Shown here: one piece after another, positions 17,584 through 26,715 of the stretch | Layout of the letters: every line of letters starts with the position of its first letter | How positions within the stretch are numbered: the stretch's first letter is position 1 | Assembly: GCA_041393395.1 (NCBI GenBank) | Contig: JAWKKG010000003.1 | Location: 310,001 to 374,000, forward strand | Source: JAGQIB01 sp041393395 | GTDB taxonomy: Bacteria > ARS69 | Length of the DNA stretch: 64,000 bases | Direction of reading: 5' to 3' | Translations under genes and position numbers: made by a program | Notes under the pieces: generated by a model | What the model was told of the DNA's origin: nothing | The model's input: the letters and a program-made list of their open reading frames with translations, nothing else | Databases searched by the model: none

Positions 17584-18609
17584 ATGGGGCGATGGGGGAG
17601 ACTCGCGGCGGCAGTCCTCCTGGCGCTCCTGCCGTGGTGCGTCCCCGCGCAGGCTACAACCTACCTGATCCGCCCCGACGGCACCGGGGACCTTCCGACC
17701 GTCGGGGCGGCACTCGCCGCCGCTCAGGATGGCGACGACGTGATCCTCGCCGCCGGGACCTACTACGAGCGCGACCTGCAGCTCGATGCGAGCATCGTAC
17801 TCCGCTCCGAGAACGGCGATCCCGAGACGACGTGGCTCGACGCGCAGTGGCTCGGCCAGGGACTCGCGATCTCCTCCGGCGAAGTGATCGTGCAGGATCT
17901 CGGGTTCCGGAACGGAAGCCACGGCGGTGGCGGTTGCGTCTCGTACTCGGGTCTGTACACCACGTTCTGGAACTGCATCTTCGAAGGGGGTGACGGCGCG
18001 CCGCGCGGCACCGGTCCCGGCGGCGCGGTTCTCGCGGGAGCCCAGGGAACGTTCTCGTACTGCACGTTCCGCGGCACGGTGTCCGGCGCCGCCGCGTACG
18101 TCGCCCCGCAGTGGTACGAGATCGTGATCTTCGATCACTGTCTCTTCGCGGACAACGTCGGCGGCGCGATCGTTCCGAACACGGAAGGCCAGATCCAGAT
18201 CTCGTACTGCACGATCGTGCGGACGGTCGGCGCGGCGCTCCGCAACGAAGGTCCGTACGCGCAGTACCGCCTGTACAACGTGCTGATCGCGGACACGATC
18301 GGCGGTCCCGCGCTCGCGCCGGACTGCCCGAACCAGCCGCTCCTTTCGTATGCCACCTGCTGCAACTTCTTCGGGAACGAAGGCGGCGACTATCCGGACT
18401 GCCTTGCGGTGTGGCGCGGCGCGGATGGGAACGTCTCGCTGGATCCGAAGTTCTGCGACGTGGGGTCCGGCGACTTCCGGGTCGCGTCGGACTCGCCATG
18501 CGCGCCGTCGCCCGAGGGGTGCGGCGGCATCGGTGCCCTCGGCGTGGGCTGCGCCGCCTCGGGCGTCGAGGAATCCACGTGGTCCCGCCTCAAGGCCGCC
18601 TGGCGCTGA
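17584..18609 (+). CDS. Exported right-handed beta-helix protein with WGxxK-type tail (copy 2)
   Basis: A 341-residue tandem paralogue of the preceding gene, separated by 7 bases and so co-transcribed. The signal peptide ends in AQA, then TTYLIRPDGTGDLPTVGAAL and the same rung layout, including DGDDVILAAGTYYERD, FDHCLFADN and the Cys-rich end (CCNFFGNEGGDYPDCLAVW). It closes with VEESTWSRLKAAWR. The shared plan with extensive divergence points to an old duplication. Function is unknown beyond an extracellular beta-helix. Confidence 0.78.
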   Translation: MGRWGRLAAAVLLALLPWCVPAQATTYLIRPDGTGDLPTVGAALAAAQDGDDVILAAGTYYERDLQLDASIVLRSENGDPETTWLDAQWLGQGLAISSGEVIVQDLGFRNGSHGGGGCVSYSGLYTTFWNCIFEGGDGAPRGTGPGGAVLAGAQGTFSYCTFRGTVSGAAAYVAPQWYEIVIFDHCLFADNVGGAIVPNTEGQIQISYCTIVRTVGAALRNEGPYAQYRLYNVLIADTIGGPALAPDCPNQPLLSYATCCNFFGNEGGDYPDCLAVWRGADGNVSLDPKFCDVGSGDFRVASDSPCAPSPEGCGGIGALGVGCAASGVEESTWSRLKAAWR

Positions 18610-18688
18610 TCCTCCCGGCCCGCCGCCGCCCCACATCCGACTCCGAGGACCGTGGTAACCTCTCGCGTCCCGATCCGGAGGCGAGCCC

Positions 18689-19672
18689 GTGGAAGCGCAC
18701 GCATTCACCCAGGGAGACCCCAGCGAGGAGATCCGCGTGGGCATCTCCGCCTGCCTGCTCGGTGACCCCGTTCGGTTCGACGGCGGCCACAAGCGGGACC
18801 GCTTCCTGGAAGGAACGCTCTCCGAGTTCTTCCGGTTCATTCGGGTCTGTCCCGAGGTCGACATCGGACTCGGCGTGCCGCGCGAATCCCTGCGCCTCGT
18901 GCGAATGAAGGGAGATCACCCGCGGCTCCTCGCGACCAAGAGCGGCACCGATCACACGACGACCATGGAAGAGTACGCGCGCGCGAAGGTCGACGAGCTG
19001 CGGAAGCTCGACCTCTCCGGCTATCTGCTCAAGCGGTCGTCTCCGTCCTGTGGCATGGAACGCGTCAAGGTCTACGACGATCACGGCGCGCCCGCCCGCG
19101 ACGGGGTCGGCGTGTTCGCGCGCGTGCTGAAGGAACGGTGGCCGGAGCTTCCGGTGGAGGAGGAGGGGCGACTCCACGACCCGCGACTCCGCGAGAACTT
19201 CATCGAGCGGGTGTTCGGGTTCCACCGCGTGACCACGTTCTTTGCCGGGGACTGGAACCTCGGCGGCCTCGTGCGGTTTCATACCGCCGAGAAGTACCTG
19301 CTGCTCTCGCACGAACCGGAGGGCTACTCGGAGCTCGGGCGCCTCGTGGCGAACGCGAAGGGACGCGACCCGGAGGAGATCGCGGCGGAGTACCGTGCCC
19401 GGTACCTCGCGGCGCTGGCGGTTCCCGCCACCCCGAACAAGCACATCAACGTGTTGCAGCACATGCTCGGCTACCTGCGCGACGTCGCGACACCCGAGGC
19501 ACGCGCCGAGCTCCACGGTGCGGTCGAGGACTATCGCCAGGGCTACGTGCCGCTCGTGGTACCCGTCACACTTCTGCAACACTATGTGCGTATTCATGGG
19601 ATCGAGTACCTGCGCGGCCAGCGCTACCTGGAGCCGCACCCGAAGGAGCTCATGATCCGGAATCACGTATGA
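18689..19672 (+). CDS. DUF523-DUF1722 fusion protein (YbgA-like)
   Basis: A 327-residue cytosolic protein from a GTG start. The N-terminal DUF523 has GISACLLGDPVRFDGGHKRD and the KRSSPSCGMERVKVYD motif, with cysteines at both ends of the domain. The C-terminal DUF1722 has ENFIERVFGFHR, NKHINVLQHMLGYL and LLQHYVRIHGIEYLRGQRYLEPHP. The fusion is common in bacteria and sometimes sits near photolyases; its reaction is not established. The stop overlaps the ATG of the tonB-like gene (ATGA), an odd operon partner. Confidence 0.88.
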   Translation: MEAHAFTQGDPSEEIRVGISACLLGDPVRFDGGHKRDRFLEGTLSEFFRFIRVCPEVDIGLGVPRESLRLVRMKGDHPRLLATKSGTDHTTTMEEYARAKVDELRKLDLSGYLLKRSSPSCGMERVKVYDDHGAPARDGVGVFARVLKERWPELPVEEEGRLHDPRLRENFIERVFGFHRVTTFFAGDWNLGGLVRFHTAEKYLLLSHEPEGYSELGRLVANAKGRDPEEIAAEYRARYLAALAVPATPNKHINVLQHMLGYLRDVATPEARAELHGAVEDYRQGYVPLVVPVTLLQHYVRIHGIEYLRGQRYLEPHPKELMIRNHV

Positions 19673-20592
19673 CGGACCTGCTGGACCGGCTGCGGCGGCA
19701 GGAGCGCCGGCGCTGGGCGACCGCGGCCCTCGTGACGCTCGGAGTGCACGTCGCGATCCTCGCGTGGATCGCGCGGCTGGGCCCTCTCGTGGCGAGTCCG
19801 GCGGAGGCGGCGCCGGAGCCGCTCCAGGTCGTGTTCGCGCCCGAGAAGCCGCGTGTCTTCACCGAGCTGCCGGACGATCGGAAGGACGAGGCGCCCGAGC
19901 GCGCGGATCTGCTGTCGAACGTCACGAGCCGCGCGCGCGACCGCGTGGAGGGTGGCGAGGACGAGGCTCCCCGGTCGCAGGGTCTGGCCGAGCTCCCCGC
20001 CGTTCGGCTCACGCCCGGGCAACCGCAGACCGCGCCGGCCCCCGCTCCCGAGCGGCCCGCGCCGGCCGAGCGCGCCAAGCAGGAGACGCCCACCGAGGAT
20101 CGCGGCGAGCTCGCAGCGGAGCTTCCGCTCGCCCGCCCCGAGGACACGTCGCTGCGCGAGTTGCTGCTCAACCCGTCGACGGATCCGCGCACCCGCCCGC
20201 CCGGCGACTCCGACATCCTGCAGGAGGCGTTCGACGACGCGACCTCGAACACCGGCCTCACGGGCGACATCTCGCTGAACACCATGGAGTGGGAGTACGC
20301 GCCGTGGATGCGCGAGTTCCGGCGCGCGGTGCAGCAGCGCTGGAACGCGCCGATCGCGTTCCAGATGGGCATGATCGACGGCTGGGTCCTTGCGCGCGCC
20401 ACGGTGTCGCCCGCCGGAAAGCTCGTGCACCTCGAGGTGCTCGATCAGGAGGTCGGACATCCGTCGCTCACGGAGGCCGTGGTGTACGCGCTGGAGAAGT
20501 CCGCGCCCTACCGGCCGCTGCCGGCGAACTTCCCCGAGGAAAACCTCGTCATCACCATTCGTTTCGTGTACCCCAAAGTCCGGCGGTACTGA
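19669..20592 (+). CDS. TonB-like periplasmic energy transducer
   Basis: A 307-residue protein with a short cytosolic N-terminus and one TM anchor (about 17-36: ATAALVTLGVHVAILAWIA). A long Pro/Glu-rich spacer follows, then a C-terminal TonB fold (about 215-307, with REFRRAVQQRWNAP, GWVLARATVSPAGKLV and LVITIRFVYP). Together with the downstream exbB- and exbD-like genes it makes an inner-membrane motor that energises outer-membrane receptors or another envelope process. No TonB-dependent receptor lies in the window. Confidence 0.85.
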   Translation: MTDLLDRLRRQERRRWATAALVTLGVHVAILAWIARLGPLVASPAEAAPEPLQVVFAPEKPRVFTELPDDRKDEAPERADLLSNVTSRARDRVEGGEDEAPRSQGLAELPAVRLTPGQPQTAPAPAPERPAPAERAKQETPTEDRGELAAELPLARPEDTSLRELLLNPSTDPRTRPPGDSDILQEAFDDATSNTGLTGDISLNTMEWEYAPWMREFRRAVQQRWNAPIAFQMGMIDGWVLARATVSPAGKLVHLEVLDQEVGHPSLTEAVVYALEKSAPYRPLPANFPEENLVITIRFVYPKVRRY

Positions 20593-20627
20593 TCGCCCCG
20601 TTGCCCCCGCGTCATGAGAGAGATGAG

Positions 20628-21251
20628 ATGCTCGAGTTCCTGAAAGACGGCGGTCCGGTCATGATCCCGCTCGCGGCGTGCAGTCTCGTGGCCGTGGCGC
20701 TCATCGTGGAGCGCGCGCTCGCGCTGCGGCGCGGGCAGGTGCTGCCGCGCGAGATCCTGGAGGTCGTCCGGGCCGTGCGTCCGGGGCGCGATCTCGGCCT
20801 CGCGATCGACGTCTGCCGTCGCAACCCCGGCGTGTTCGCGGACATCGTGCGCGTGGGACTGGAGCACTCCACGCAGCCCTGGGAGATCATGCGCGACGCG
20901 CTGCTGGACGCCGGCCGGCAGAAGACCACGCTGCTCGAGCGCCATCTCGTGTGGCTGCAGACGATCGCGCAGGCGGCGCCGCTGCTCGGGCTGCTCGGCA
21001 CGGTGCTCGGCATGATCCGCATGTTCACGTCGATGTCGCTGTCCGGGCTCGGAGATCCCGAGGCGCTGTCCGGCGGGATCAGCGAGGCGATGATCACGAC
21101 CGCCGTCGGCCTCGCGATCGGCATCCCGGTACTCGTGGCCTACAACGTACTGTCCGCGAAGGCGGAGACCCTGGTCACGGAGATCGAGGCGCACGCGAGC
21201 ACGCTCGTCTCCAAGCTGCGCCCGGGCATGACGCTGGAGCCGGACGCATGA
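20628..21251 (+). CDS. exbB: ExbB/TolQ/MotA family proton channel
   Basis: A 207-residue inner-membrane protein with three TM helices: FLKDGGPVMIPLAACSLVAV, QTIAQAAPLLGLLGTVLGM and ISEAMITTAVGLAIGIPVL. The GLLGTVxGM and AMITTAxGLxxAIP signatures of ExbB/TolQ are present. It forms the proton channel with ExbD and drives the TonB protein encoded just upstream. The start is the ATG at 20628 with GAGAGAGATGA ahead. The stop overlaps exbD by 4 bases. Confidence 0.9.
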   Translation: MLEFLKDGGPVMIPLAACSLVAVALIVERALALRRGQVLPREILEVVRAVRPGRDLGLAIDVCRRNPGVFADIVRVGLEHSTQPWEIMRDALLDAGRQKTTLLERHLVWLQTIAQAAPLLGLLGTVLGMIRMFTSMSLSGLGDPEALSGGISEAMITTAVGLAIGIPVLVAYNVLSAKAETLVTEIEAHASTLVSKLRPGMTLEPDA

Positions 21252-21721
21252 CGCTCGCCTTCCGTCCCGCACGGACCAAGAAGCGCGTGTCGCTCGAGAT
21301 CACGCCGCTCATCGACGTGCTGTTCCTGCTCATCATCTTCTTCACGATGACGAGCACGTTCAAGCGCGTGGGCGAGCTGGAGCTCTCGCTGCCGGACTCC
21401 ACCACGGCCGCGGCCCGCAAGGAGGGTGACTCCAATCCCACGGTGGAGCTGGTCGTGCTCGAGGACGGAACGGTGGAGCTGGACGGCGAGCCGGTGACGC
21501 TCGAGGGCCTCGAGTCGGCGCTGCGCGCGCGGCACGAGACGGAGGCCGACGCTTCCGTGCTCGTGAATGCGGAGTCGGCGGTCGAACATGGGACCGTGGT
21601 GCGTGTCCTCGACGCCGTGCGCTCGGCCGGCTACCGCGGCGCCGGGATCGGCACTCACGTGCCGGCGGTGGGGGCGCCCCGCTCCGAGGGGGGCGCCGCA
21701 GGCAGCGCCGGAGCGCCCTGA
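21248..21721 (+). CDS. exbD: ExbD/TolR family protein
   Basis: A 157-residue protein with the ExbD signature ITPLIDVLFLLIIFFTMTSTF, a single TM helix with the proton-relay Asp. A periplasmic domain follows, ending in a low-complexity GAPRSEGGAAGSAGAP tail. It partners the ExbB-like channel encoded immediately upstream (ATGA overlap). It is the last gene of the DUF523/1722-tonB-exbB-exbD unit, with a hairpin 11 bases after the stop. Confidence 0.9.
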   Translation: MTLAFRPARTKKRVSLEITPLIDVLFLLIIFFTMTSTFKRVGELELSLPDSTTAAARKEGDSNPTVELVVLEDGTVELDGEPVTLEGLESALRARHETEADASVLVNAESAVEHGTVVRVLDAVRSAGYRGAGIGTHVPAVGAPRSEGGAAGSAGAP

Positions 21722-21731
21722 CCCGAGCAAC

Positions 21732-21751
21732 GGCACCCGCCGCCGGGTGCC
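21732..21751 (+). terminator. Hairpin after exbD
   Basis: A perfect 7-bp stem GGCACCC / GGGTGCC with a 6-base loop, 11 bases after the exbD stop. There is no T-tract, so it may be only a weak or Rho-assisted stop. It separates the ton operon from guaA, which starts 51 bases further on. Confidence 0.4.
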
Positions 21752-21801
21752 CGCCCGCCCGGGGCGTGACACCCGGCCGGCCGCCCCCTATATTGCCCCG
21801 C

Positions 21802-23628
21802 ATGAAGCCCAAAGACTCGATCGCCGTCCTCGACTTCGGCGGCCAGTACGTGCACCTCATCGCCACCAAGATCCGTGCGCTGGGCGTCCACGCGGAGATC
21901 CGCGATCCGGACGACCCGGCGGACACCTTCCGTGACTACCGCGGCCTCGTGCTCTCCGGCAGCCCGGCCCTCTCGGCGTTCGACGCCGATTCCGACTGGA
22001 GCCGCGACGTTCTCGAGCTCGGCGTTCCCGTGCTCGGATTCTGCTTCGGGCACCAGGAGATCGCGAAGGCCGGCGGCGGCCGGGTGGAGCACACGAAGCG
22101 CGAGTACGGCGCCGCCAAGCTCAAGATCGTGAACGACTCGCCTCTCTTCGCCGGCCTCGGTCCCGAGGAGCAGGTGTGGATGAGCCACGGCGACACCGTC
22201 ACCGCGATCGGGGATGGCTTCACCGAGATCGGCATGTCGGTCGGCGGCGTGGACGAGGTCTCGGCGCACCGGAACGCGGCCATCGCGTGCGAAGACCGGC
22301 GCTGGTACGGGCTGCAGTTCCACCCCGAGGTGGATGACACGCTGTGCGGCCCGCGGATCTTCGAGAACTTCGTGCGCGAGATCTGCGACATCCGCACGGA
22401 GTGGAAGGTCGGCGACCAGGTGGAGGAGCGCGCGGCGGCGGTCCGCAAGGAAGTCGGCGACCGCAACGTGCTGCTGCTCGCGTCCGGCGGCGTGGACTCG
22501 TCGGTGGCGGCGCTGCTGTTCCTGAAGGCGATCGGTCCGGATCGTCTGCGCCTGCTCCATATCGACAACGGTCTGATGCGCAAGGACGAGAGCGCGGGCG
22601 TGAAGCGCAATCTCGAGTCGCTCGGACTCGGCCCGTGCCTGAACGTCGTGGATGCATCGGCCGAGTTCCTCGCGGCGCTCGAGGGACTCACGGAACCGGA
22701 GGCGAAGCGCAAGGCGATCGGCGACACGTTCATCGCGGTGTTCGAGCGCGAGGCGAAGAAGCTCGATCTGTCGAACGCGCTGCTCGGGCAGGGGACGATC
22801 TACCCGGACACGATCGAGACCGGCGGCACGAAGCGCGCCGACGTCATCAAGACGCACCACAACCGCGTGCCTCTCGTGCAGCAGATGATCGCGGAAGGGC
22901 GCGTGGTGGAGCCGCTCGCCGACCTGTACAAGGTCGAGGTGCGCGAGCTCGGCAAGGCGCTCGGACTCGATCCTGCGAGCATCGACCGGCATCCGTTCCC
23001 CGGCCCCGGCCTCGGGATCCGCGTCGCGGCGGCGAGTCGAACGGAGGACTTCGACGAATCCCGCCTGCGTCTCGAGATCGCGCACGCGCTGGAAGGCACG
23101 GGGCTCACGGGACTGCCTCTGCCCGTCAAGTCGGTCGGCGTGAAGGCGGACCTGCGCAGCTACGAACACCCGGTGCTGCTCGTGGGCGAGAACCCCGGCC
23201 ACGACCGGCTCGCCGCGATCGCCACCTCCCTCGCGAAGAACGTGCAAGGCATCAACCGCTGCCTGTTCGAGCTGAGCGACACGCGGCCGGAGCGGGCGGA
23301 GCTCGTTCCCGCCACCGTCACGCGCGAGCGGCTCGACCTGCTGCGCGAGCTCGACGCGATCGTGATGCAGGCGCTCGAGCGACACGACCTGATGAAGATC
23401 GTGTGGCAGTGTCCCACCGTGCTCGTGCCGCTGAAGCTCGACGGCCGCGGACGCGAGCTCGTGGTCGTGCGGCCCGTGCACTCCGAGCGTGCGATGACGG
23501 CGCGTCCCGCGTGGATCGGCGAGAAGTGCGCGCGCGAGATCACGTCGGCGCTGATGGCGTTCGACGAGGTCGGCGCCGTGGCGATCGACGTGACGACGAA
23601 GCCCCCGGCCACGATCGAGTGGGAGTAG
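21802..23628 (+). CDS. guaA: GMP synthase, long form with two dimerisation subdomains
   Basis: A 608-residue glutamine-hydrolysing GMP synthase (XMP + Gln + ATP to GMP). The N-terminal class-I amidotransferase has nucleophile Cys81 (GFCFGHQE) and His174/Glu176 (QFHPEV). The ATP-pyrophosphatase P-loop SGGVDSS is at 228-234, and the C-terminus ends in the invariant KPPATIEWE. Typical bacterial GuaA has about 515-525 residues. Here an extra ~95 residues lie between HPFPGPGLGIRV and the usual dimerisation domain, and they themselves resemble a dimerisation subdomain (LPVKSVGV..., VQGINRCLF). This recalls the two-subdomain layout of eukaryotic GMPS. Confidence 0.93.
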   Translation: MKPKDSIAVLDFGGQYVHLIATKIRALGVHAEIRDPDDPADTFRDYRGLVLSGSPALSAFDADSDWSRDVLELGVPVLGFCFGHQEIAKAGGGRVEHTKREYGAAKLKIVNDSPLFAGLGPEEQVWMSHGDTVTAIGDGFTEIGMSVGGVDEVSAHRNAAIACEDRRWYGLQFHPEVDDTLCGPRIFENFVREICDIRTEWKVGDQVEERAAAVRKEVGDRNVLLLASGGVDSSVAALLFLKAIGPDRLRLLHIDNGLMRKDESAGVKRNLESLGLGPCLNVVDASAEFLAALEGLTEPEAKRKAIGDTFIAVFEREAKKLDLSNALLGQGTIYPDTIETGGTKRADVIKTHHNRVPLVQQMIAEGRVVEPLADLYKVEVRELGKALGLDPASIDRHPFPGPGLGIRVAAASRTEDFDESRLRLEIAHALEGTGLTGLPLPVKSVGVKADLRSYEHPVLLVGENPGHDRLAAIATSLAKNVQGINRCLFELSDTRPERAELVPATVTRERLDLLRELDAIVMQALERHDLMKIVWQCPTVLVPLKLDGRGRELVVVRPVHSERAMTARPAWIGEKCAREITSALMAFDEVGAVAIDVTTKPPATIEWE

Positions 23629-23630
23629 CG

Positions 23631-23662
23631 GGACGGAGCCCGGGGTGGCCCGAGCTCCGTCC
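23631..23662. terminator. Bidirectional hairpin between guaA and norB
   Basis: A long inverted repeat, GGACGGAGC then CGGG, pairing with CCCG then GCTCCGTCC, with one internal mismatch and a GTGG-type loop. It begins 2 bases after the guaA stop. The convergent norB stop lies 50 bases away, so the hairpin can serve both directions. Confidence 0.55.
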
Positions 23663-23710
23663 GCTTCACCTCTCGATCCGGCGACTCCCGGCGACGGCGT
23701 CCCTTGACCA

Positions 23711-25999
23711 TCAGACCGCCACGGGCTTCGCGGTGACCGCTCCGGTCGTCTCCCGCCGGGGCTCCAGGCTCCTTCCGGTCACGAGCCCCAGCATGAACCA
23801 GGCGAGGGATGCCACGCCGGTCAGGAACACGGTGTCCCCGAGGACGCGAAGCCAGCGGAGCACGTTGATGACCGGGAGCTGGAGGAAGTCCGCGCTCCGG
23901 GCGTACCACAGTCCGTGTTCCACGCTCGCCCAGGTCTGCGCGAGGCCGATCGGCAGCAGACTGAGCCCGACCATCAGCGCCAGTCCGAGGTTCATCGCCC
24001 AGAACGCGTAGGCGAGATGGGCTTCCTTCCAGGTCCGCCGACTCATCATCCGCGCCACCATGAGCACGAGGCCGAGGGAGAGCAGTCCGTACACCCCGAA
24101 GAGAGCCGTGTGGGCGTGCACCGGGGTCGTGTTGAGCCCCTGCATGTAGTAGAGCGCGAGCGGCGGGTTGATGAGGAAGCCGAACAGGCCTGCTCCCACG
24201 AGATTCCAGAACGCGACGCCCACGAAGAACCGGATCGGCCAGCGGTAGCGTTGCATCCAGGGCGCGGCCCGCTGCAGGCGGTACGTCTGGAACGCCTCGA
24301 TCCCGATCAACACCAGCGGCACGACCTCGAGCGCGCTGAACGTCGCGCCGATCGCCATGATCGGCGTGGGCGTCCCGCTGAAGTACAGGTGATGAAACGT
24401 TCCCGGAATCCCGCCGAGGAGGAACAGCGCGCTCGACGCGATCACCGCCCCGCCCGCGTGAACCGGCTTGACGAGACCGAATCTCGCAAAGAGGAATGCG
24501 AGCGCCGCGGTGGCGAAGACCTCGAAGAAGCCCTCGACCCAGAGATGGACGACCCACCAGCGCCAGTACTCCATGACCGAGAGATGGGTCCGGGCGCCGA
24601 AGAAGAAGCCGGCCCCGTACATCAGGCCGATCGCAGCCGACGCGCCGGTGAACATGAGAGTCAGCGACCGGTGATCGTCGCGCCGGCGGAGCGCGGGGGC
24701 GAGCCCGCGGAGCATGAGCACCAGCCACAGGACCAGTCCGACGAACAAGGCGATCTGCCAGGCCCGTCCGAGGTCGACGTACTCGTACCCCTGGTGACCG
24801 AACCAGAAGCCCGAGCCGAGGCCGAGCTTCTGGTGGATCGACAGCGCCTCGCCCGCGAGGGATCCGCCGACCACCAGCAGGAGGGCGCCGAACAGGACGT
24901 TCACGCCCAGTCGCTGGAAGCGCGGTTCCGCTCCGCCGATGGCGGGAGCGAGGAACAGCCCGGCGGCAAGGAACGCCGTGGCGATCCAGAAAACCCCCGT
25001 CTGCACGTGCCAGGTCCGGCTCAGAGCGTACGGAATCCAGTCGCCGATCCTCCACCCGAAGAAGGACTGTCCTTCCACCGTGTAGTGCGCCGTGAGCGCG
25101 CCGAGGACGACCTGGAGCACGAACAGGGCGATCACGGCCCCGACGTACTTGCCGAGCGCCCGCATCGAGGGCGTGATCGTGATCCCGCCGAGCGGATCCC
25201 GAGCCGGCGGACTCGCGACGGATTCGTCCTCCTGCGGTCGGAACGACCGCCACCAGATGATCGCGCCGACTCCCGCGAGCAGGAAGACGACGCTCGCGAA
25301 CGTCCAGAGAACGTTGGCGGGCGTCGGGGCGTTCCCGATCAGCTCCTCATGCGGCCAGTTGTTCGTGTAGGTCACGGAGCTCGCGGGACGTTCGGTCGCG
25401 CAGGCCCAGCTCGTCCAGAAGAAGAAGTCGACGAGCCGCGCGCGGCGCGCGGGATCGTCCACCGTCATCTCCGGCATGGCGTAGTCTTCCCGCAACGAGG
25501 CGAGCGCCGGATCGGCGCCGAACAGCCGCTCGTAGTGGTCGGCCACCCGGTCGATCGCGCTCGCACGATCCTCGCTGACGACGATCGATCCCGTGATCCG
25601 GTCGTAGGAGTTCGCGCGCATCTCGCGCTTCACCTCGTCGCGCAGCACCGCCTGGGTCGCGACATCGAGGCGATCGTACGGAAGGCCCGCGGTCCGTTCC
25701 GCTTTCACGTCGAGCAGCGCCACGACCTCGCGATGCAGCCAGTCGGCCGACCAGTCGGGTGCCTGGTAGGAGCCGTGGCCCCAGATCGAGCCGAGCTGCT
25801 GGCCGCCGGTGCTCTGCCAGACCTGCTGCCCGTCGAGGATCGATTCGCGCGTCATCAACACCGTGCCGTCCGGCGTCGTCACGGTCGAGGGGATCGGCGG
25901 CGCCTGGCGGTAGACCTCGCGCCCGAAGAAGCCGAGCAGCGTGAAGGCGACGAGCAGGGTCGCGCCGAGGAGGATCCAGTTCCTTCGATGGCTGATCAT
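23711..25999 (-). CDS. norB: Quinol-dependent nitric oxide reductase, single-subunit (qNorB)
   Basis: A 762-residue inner-membrane haem-copper oxidase relative that reduces 2 NO to N2O using quinol. The long N-terminal extension with its own TM helix and a soluble domain (to about 225) marks the fused qNor type, and about 12 further helices follow. Haem and FeB ligands sit in HVQTGVFW, VVHLWVEGFFEVFAT, GTFHHLYFSGTP and HAHTALFGVYG; the Glu in the second motif is typical of NOR. The start is the ATG at 25999. It lies 11 bases after ric in the same transcript, opposite norR, so it serves NO detoxification. Confidence 0.93.
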   Translation of the reverse strand: MISHRRNWILLGATLLVAFTLLGFFGREVYRQAPPIPSTVTTPDGTVLMTRESILDGQQVWQSTGGQQLGSIWGHGSYQAPDWSADWLHREVVALLDVKAERTAGLPYDRLDVATQAVLRDEVKREMRANSYDRITGSIVVSEDRASAIDRVADHYERLFGADPALASLREDYAMPEMTVDDPARRARLVDFFFWTSWACATERPASSVTYTNNWPHEELIGNAPTPANVLWTFASVVFLLAGVGAIIWWRSFRPQEDESVASPPARDPLGGITITPSMRALGKYVGAVIALFVLQVVLGALTAHYTVEGQSFFGWRIGDWIPYALSRTWHVQTGVFWIATAFLAAGLFLAPAIGGAEPRFQRLGVNVLFGALLLVVGGSLAGEALSIHQKLGLGSGFWFGHQGYEYVDLGRAWQIALFVGLVLWLVLMLRGLAPALRRRDDHRSLTLMFTGASAAIGLMYGAGFFFGARTHLSVMEYWRWWVVHLWVEGFFEVFATAALAFLFARFGLVKPVHAGGAVIASSALFLLGGIPGTFHHLYFSGTPTPIMAIGATFSALEVVPLVLIGIEAFQTYRLQRAAPWMQRYRWPIRFFVGVAFWNLVGAGLFGFLINPPLALYYMQGLNTTPVHAHTALFGVYGLLSLGLVLMVARMMSRRTWKEAHLAYAFWAMNLGLALMVGLSLLPIGLAQTWASVEHGLWYARSADFLQLPVINVLRWLRVLGDTVFLTGVASLAWFMLGLVTGRSLEPRRETTGAVTAKPVAV

Positions 26000-26010
26000 G
26001 ATTCTCTCCG

Positions 26011-26679
26011 TCACTCGCAGAGTGCGCGCGGGAACAGGACGTTGTTCTCGAGGTGGATGTGGTCCATGAGCTCCGACTCGAGGGTCGCCAGCCGCAGGTA
26101 GAGGGCGCGCCAGGTCGTGCACGCATCGGCCGGGGGCGTGAGATCGCCCGTGAGCTCCCGAACGTGGGCCAGGTTCCGCCCGTGGTCCTGGTGCTCCGTC
26201 TCCATCATCTGGACCGGCGCGCCCGCGTCGGCTCCGTGGCCGGCCAGGATGAGCGGGAACAGAACCTGCTCTTCCTTGGCGAGGTGCTCGCGGACCTCGC
26301 GCTCCATCACGATCAGGTGGTCGGCGAGCCCGCGCGGGACGGACGCCTTGTCCCGGTGGACGCTCTCGATCTTGCGCGCCAGGGCGACGAGCTCGGGCAG
26401 CTCGACCCGAAGGGGTTCGTGGTAGTGCCCCACGATGTGGCGGACGAGCTCGTCGAGCGGCCGCGTGGTCCAGTCGACGGCGGGAGCCGGCGCCGCGGCC
26501 TCCTCCATCTCGAGCAGCAGCGCCTGCGGATCCAGGCCGCGGGAGCGGCAGGCGTCCTCGAGGGAGCGGCGGCCGCCACAGCAGTAGTCGAGGCGTTCGC
26601 GGCGAAGGATGCGGGAGGCGGCGGGAAAGCGGGTGGCGAGATCGGCGAGGGATGTCCGGGGTCCGGGCGAGGGGTTCAT
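26011..26679 (-). CDS. ric: Iron-sulfur cluster repair di-iron protein (RIC/YtfE/ScdA)
   Basis: A 222-residue cytosolic protein. The N-terminal ScdA_N (DUF542) domain has the paired cysteines in LDYCCGGRRSLEDAC. The C-terminal hemerythrin-like four-helix bundle carries HYHEP, EHLAKEEQVLFPL, TEHQDHG and HIHLENNVLFPRAL, which supply the di-iron ligands. RIC proteins repair Fe-S clusters damaged by NO. GGAGGA lies 6 bases before the ATG. It is the first gene of the ric-norB operon, behind a sigma-54 promoter. Confidence 0.92.
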   Translation of the reverse strand: MNPSPGPRTSLADLATRFPAASRILRRERLDYCCGGRRSLEDACRSRGLDPQALLLEMEEAAAPAPAVDWTTRPLDELVRHIVGHYHEPLRVELPELVALARKIESVHRDKASVPRGLADHLIVMEREVREHLAKEEQVLFPLILAGHGADAGAPVQMMETEHQDHGRNLAHVRELTGDLTPPADACTTWRALYLRLATLESELMDHIHLENNVLFPRALCE

Positions 26680-26715
26680 GAGGGTCCTCCGACGTTGGGG
26701 TTCATCCCCGAGAAC

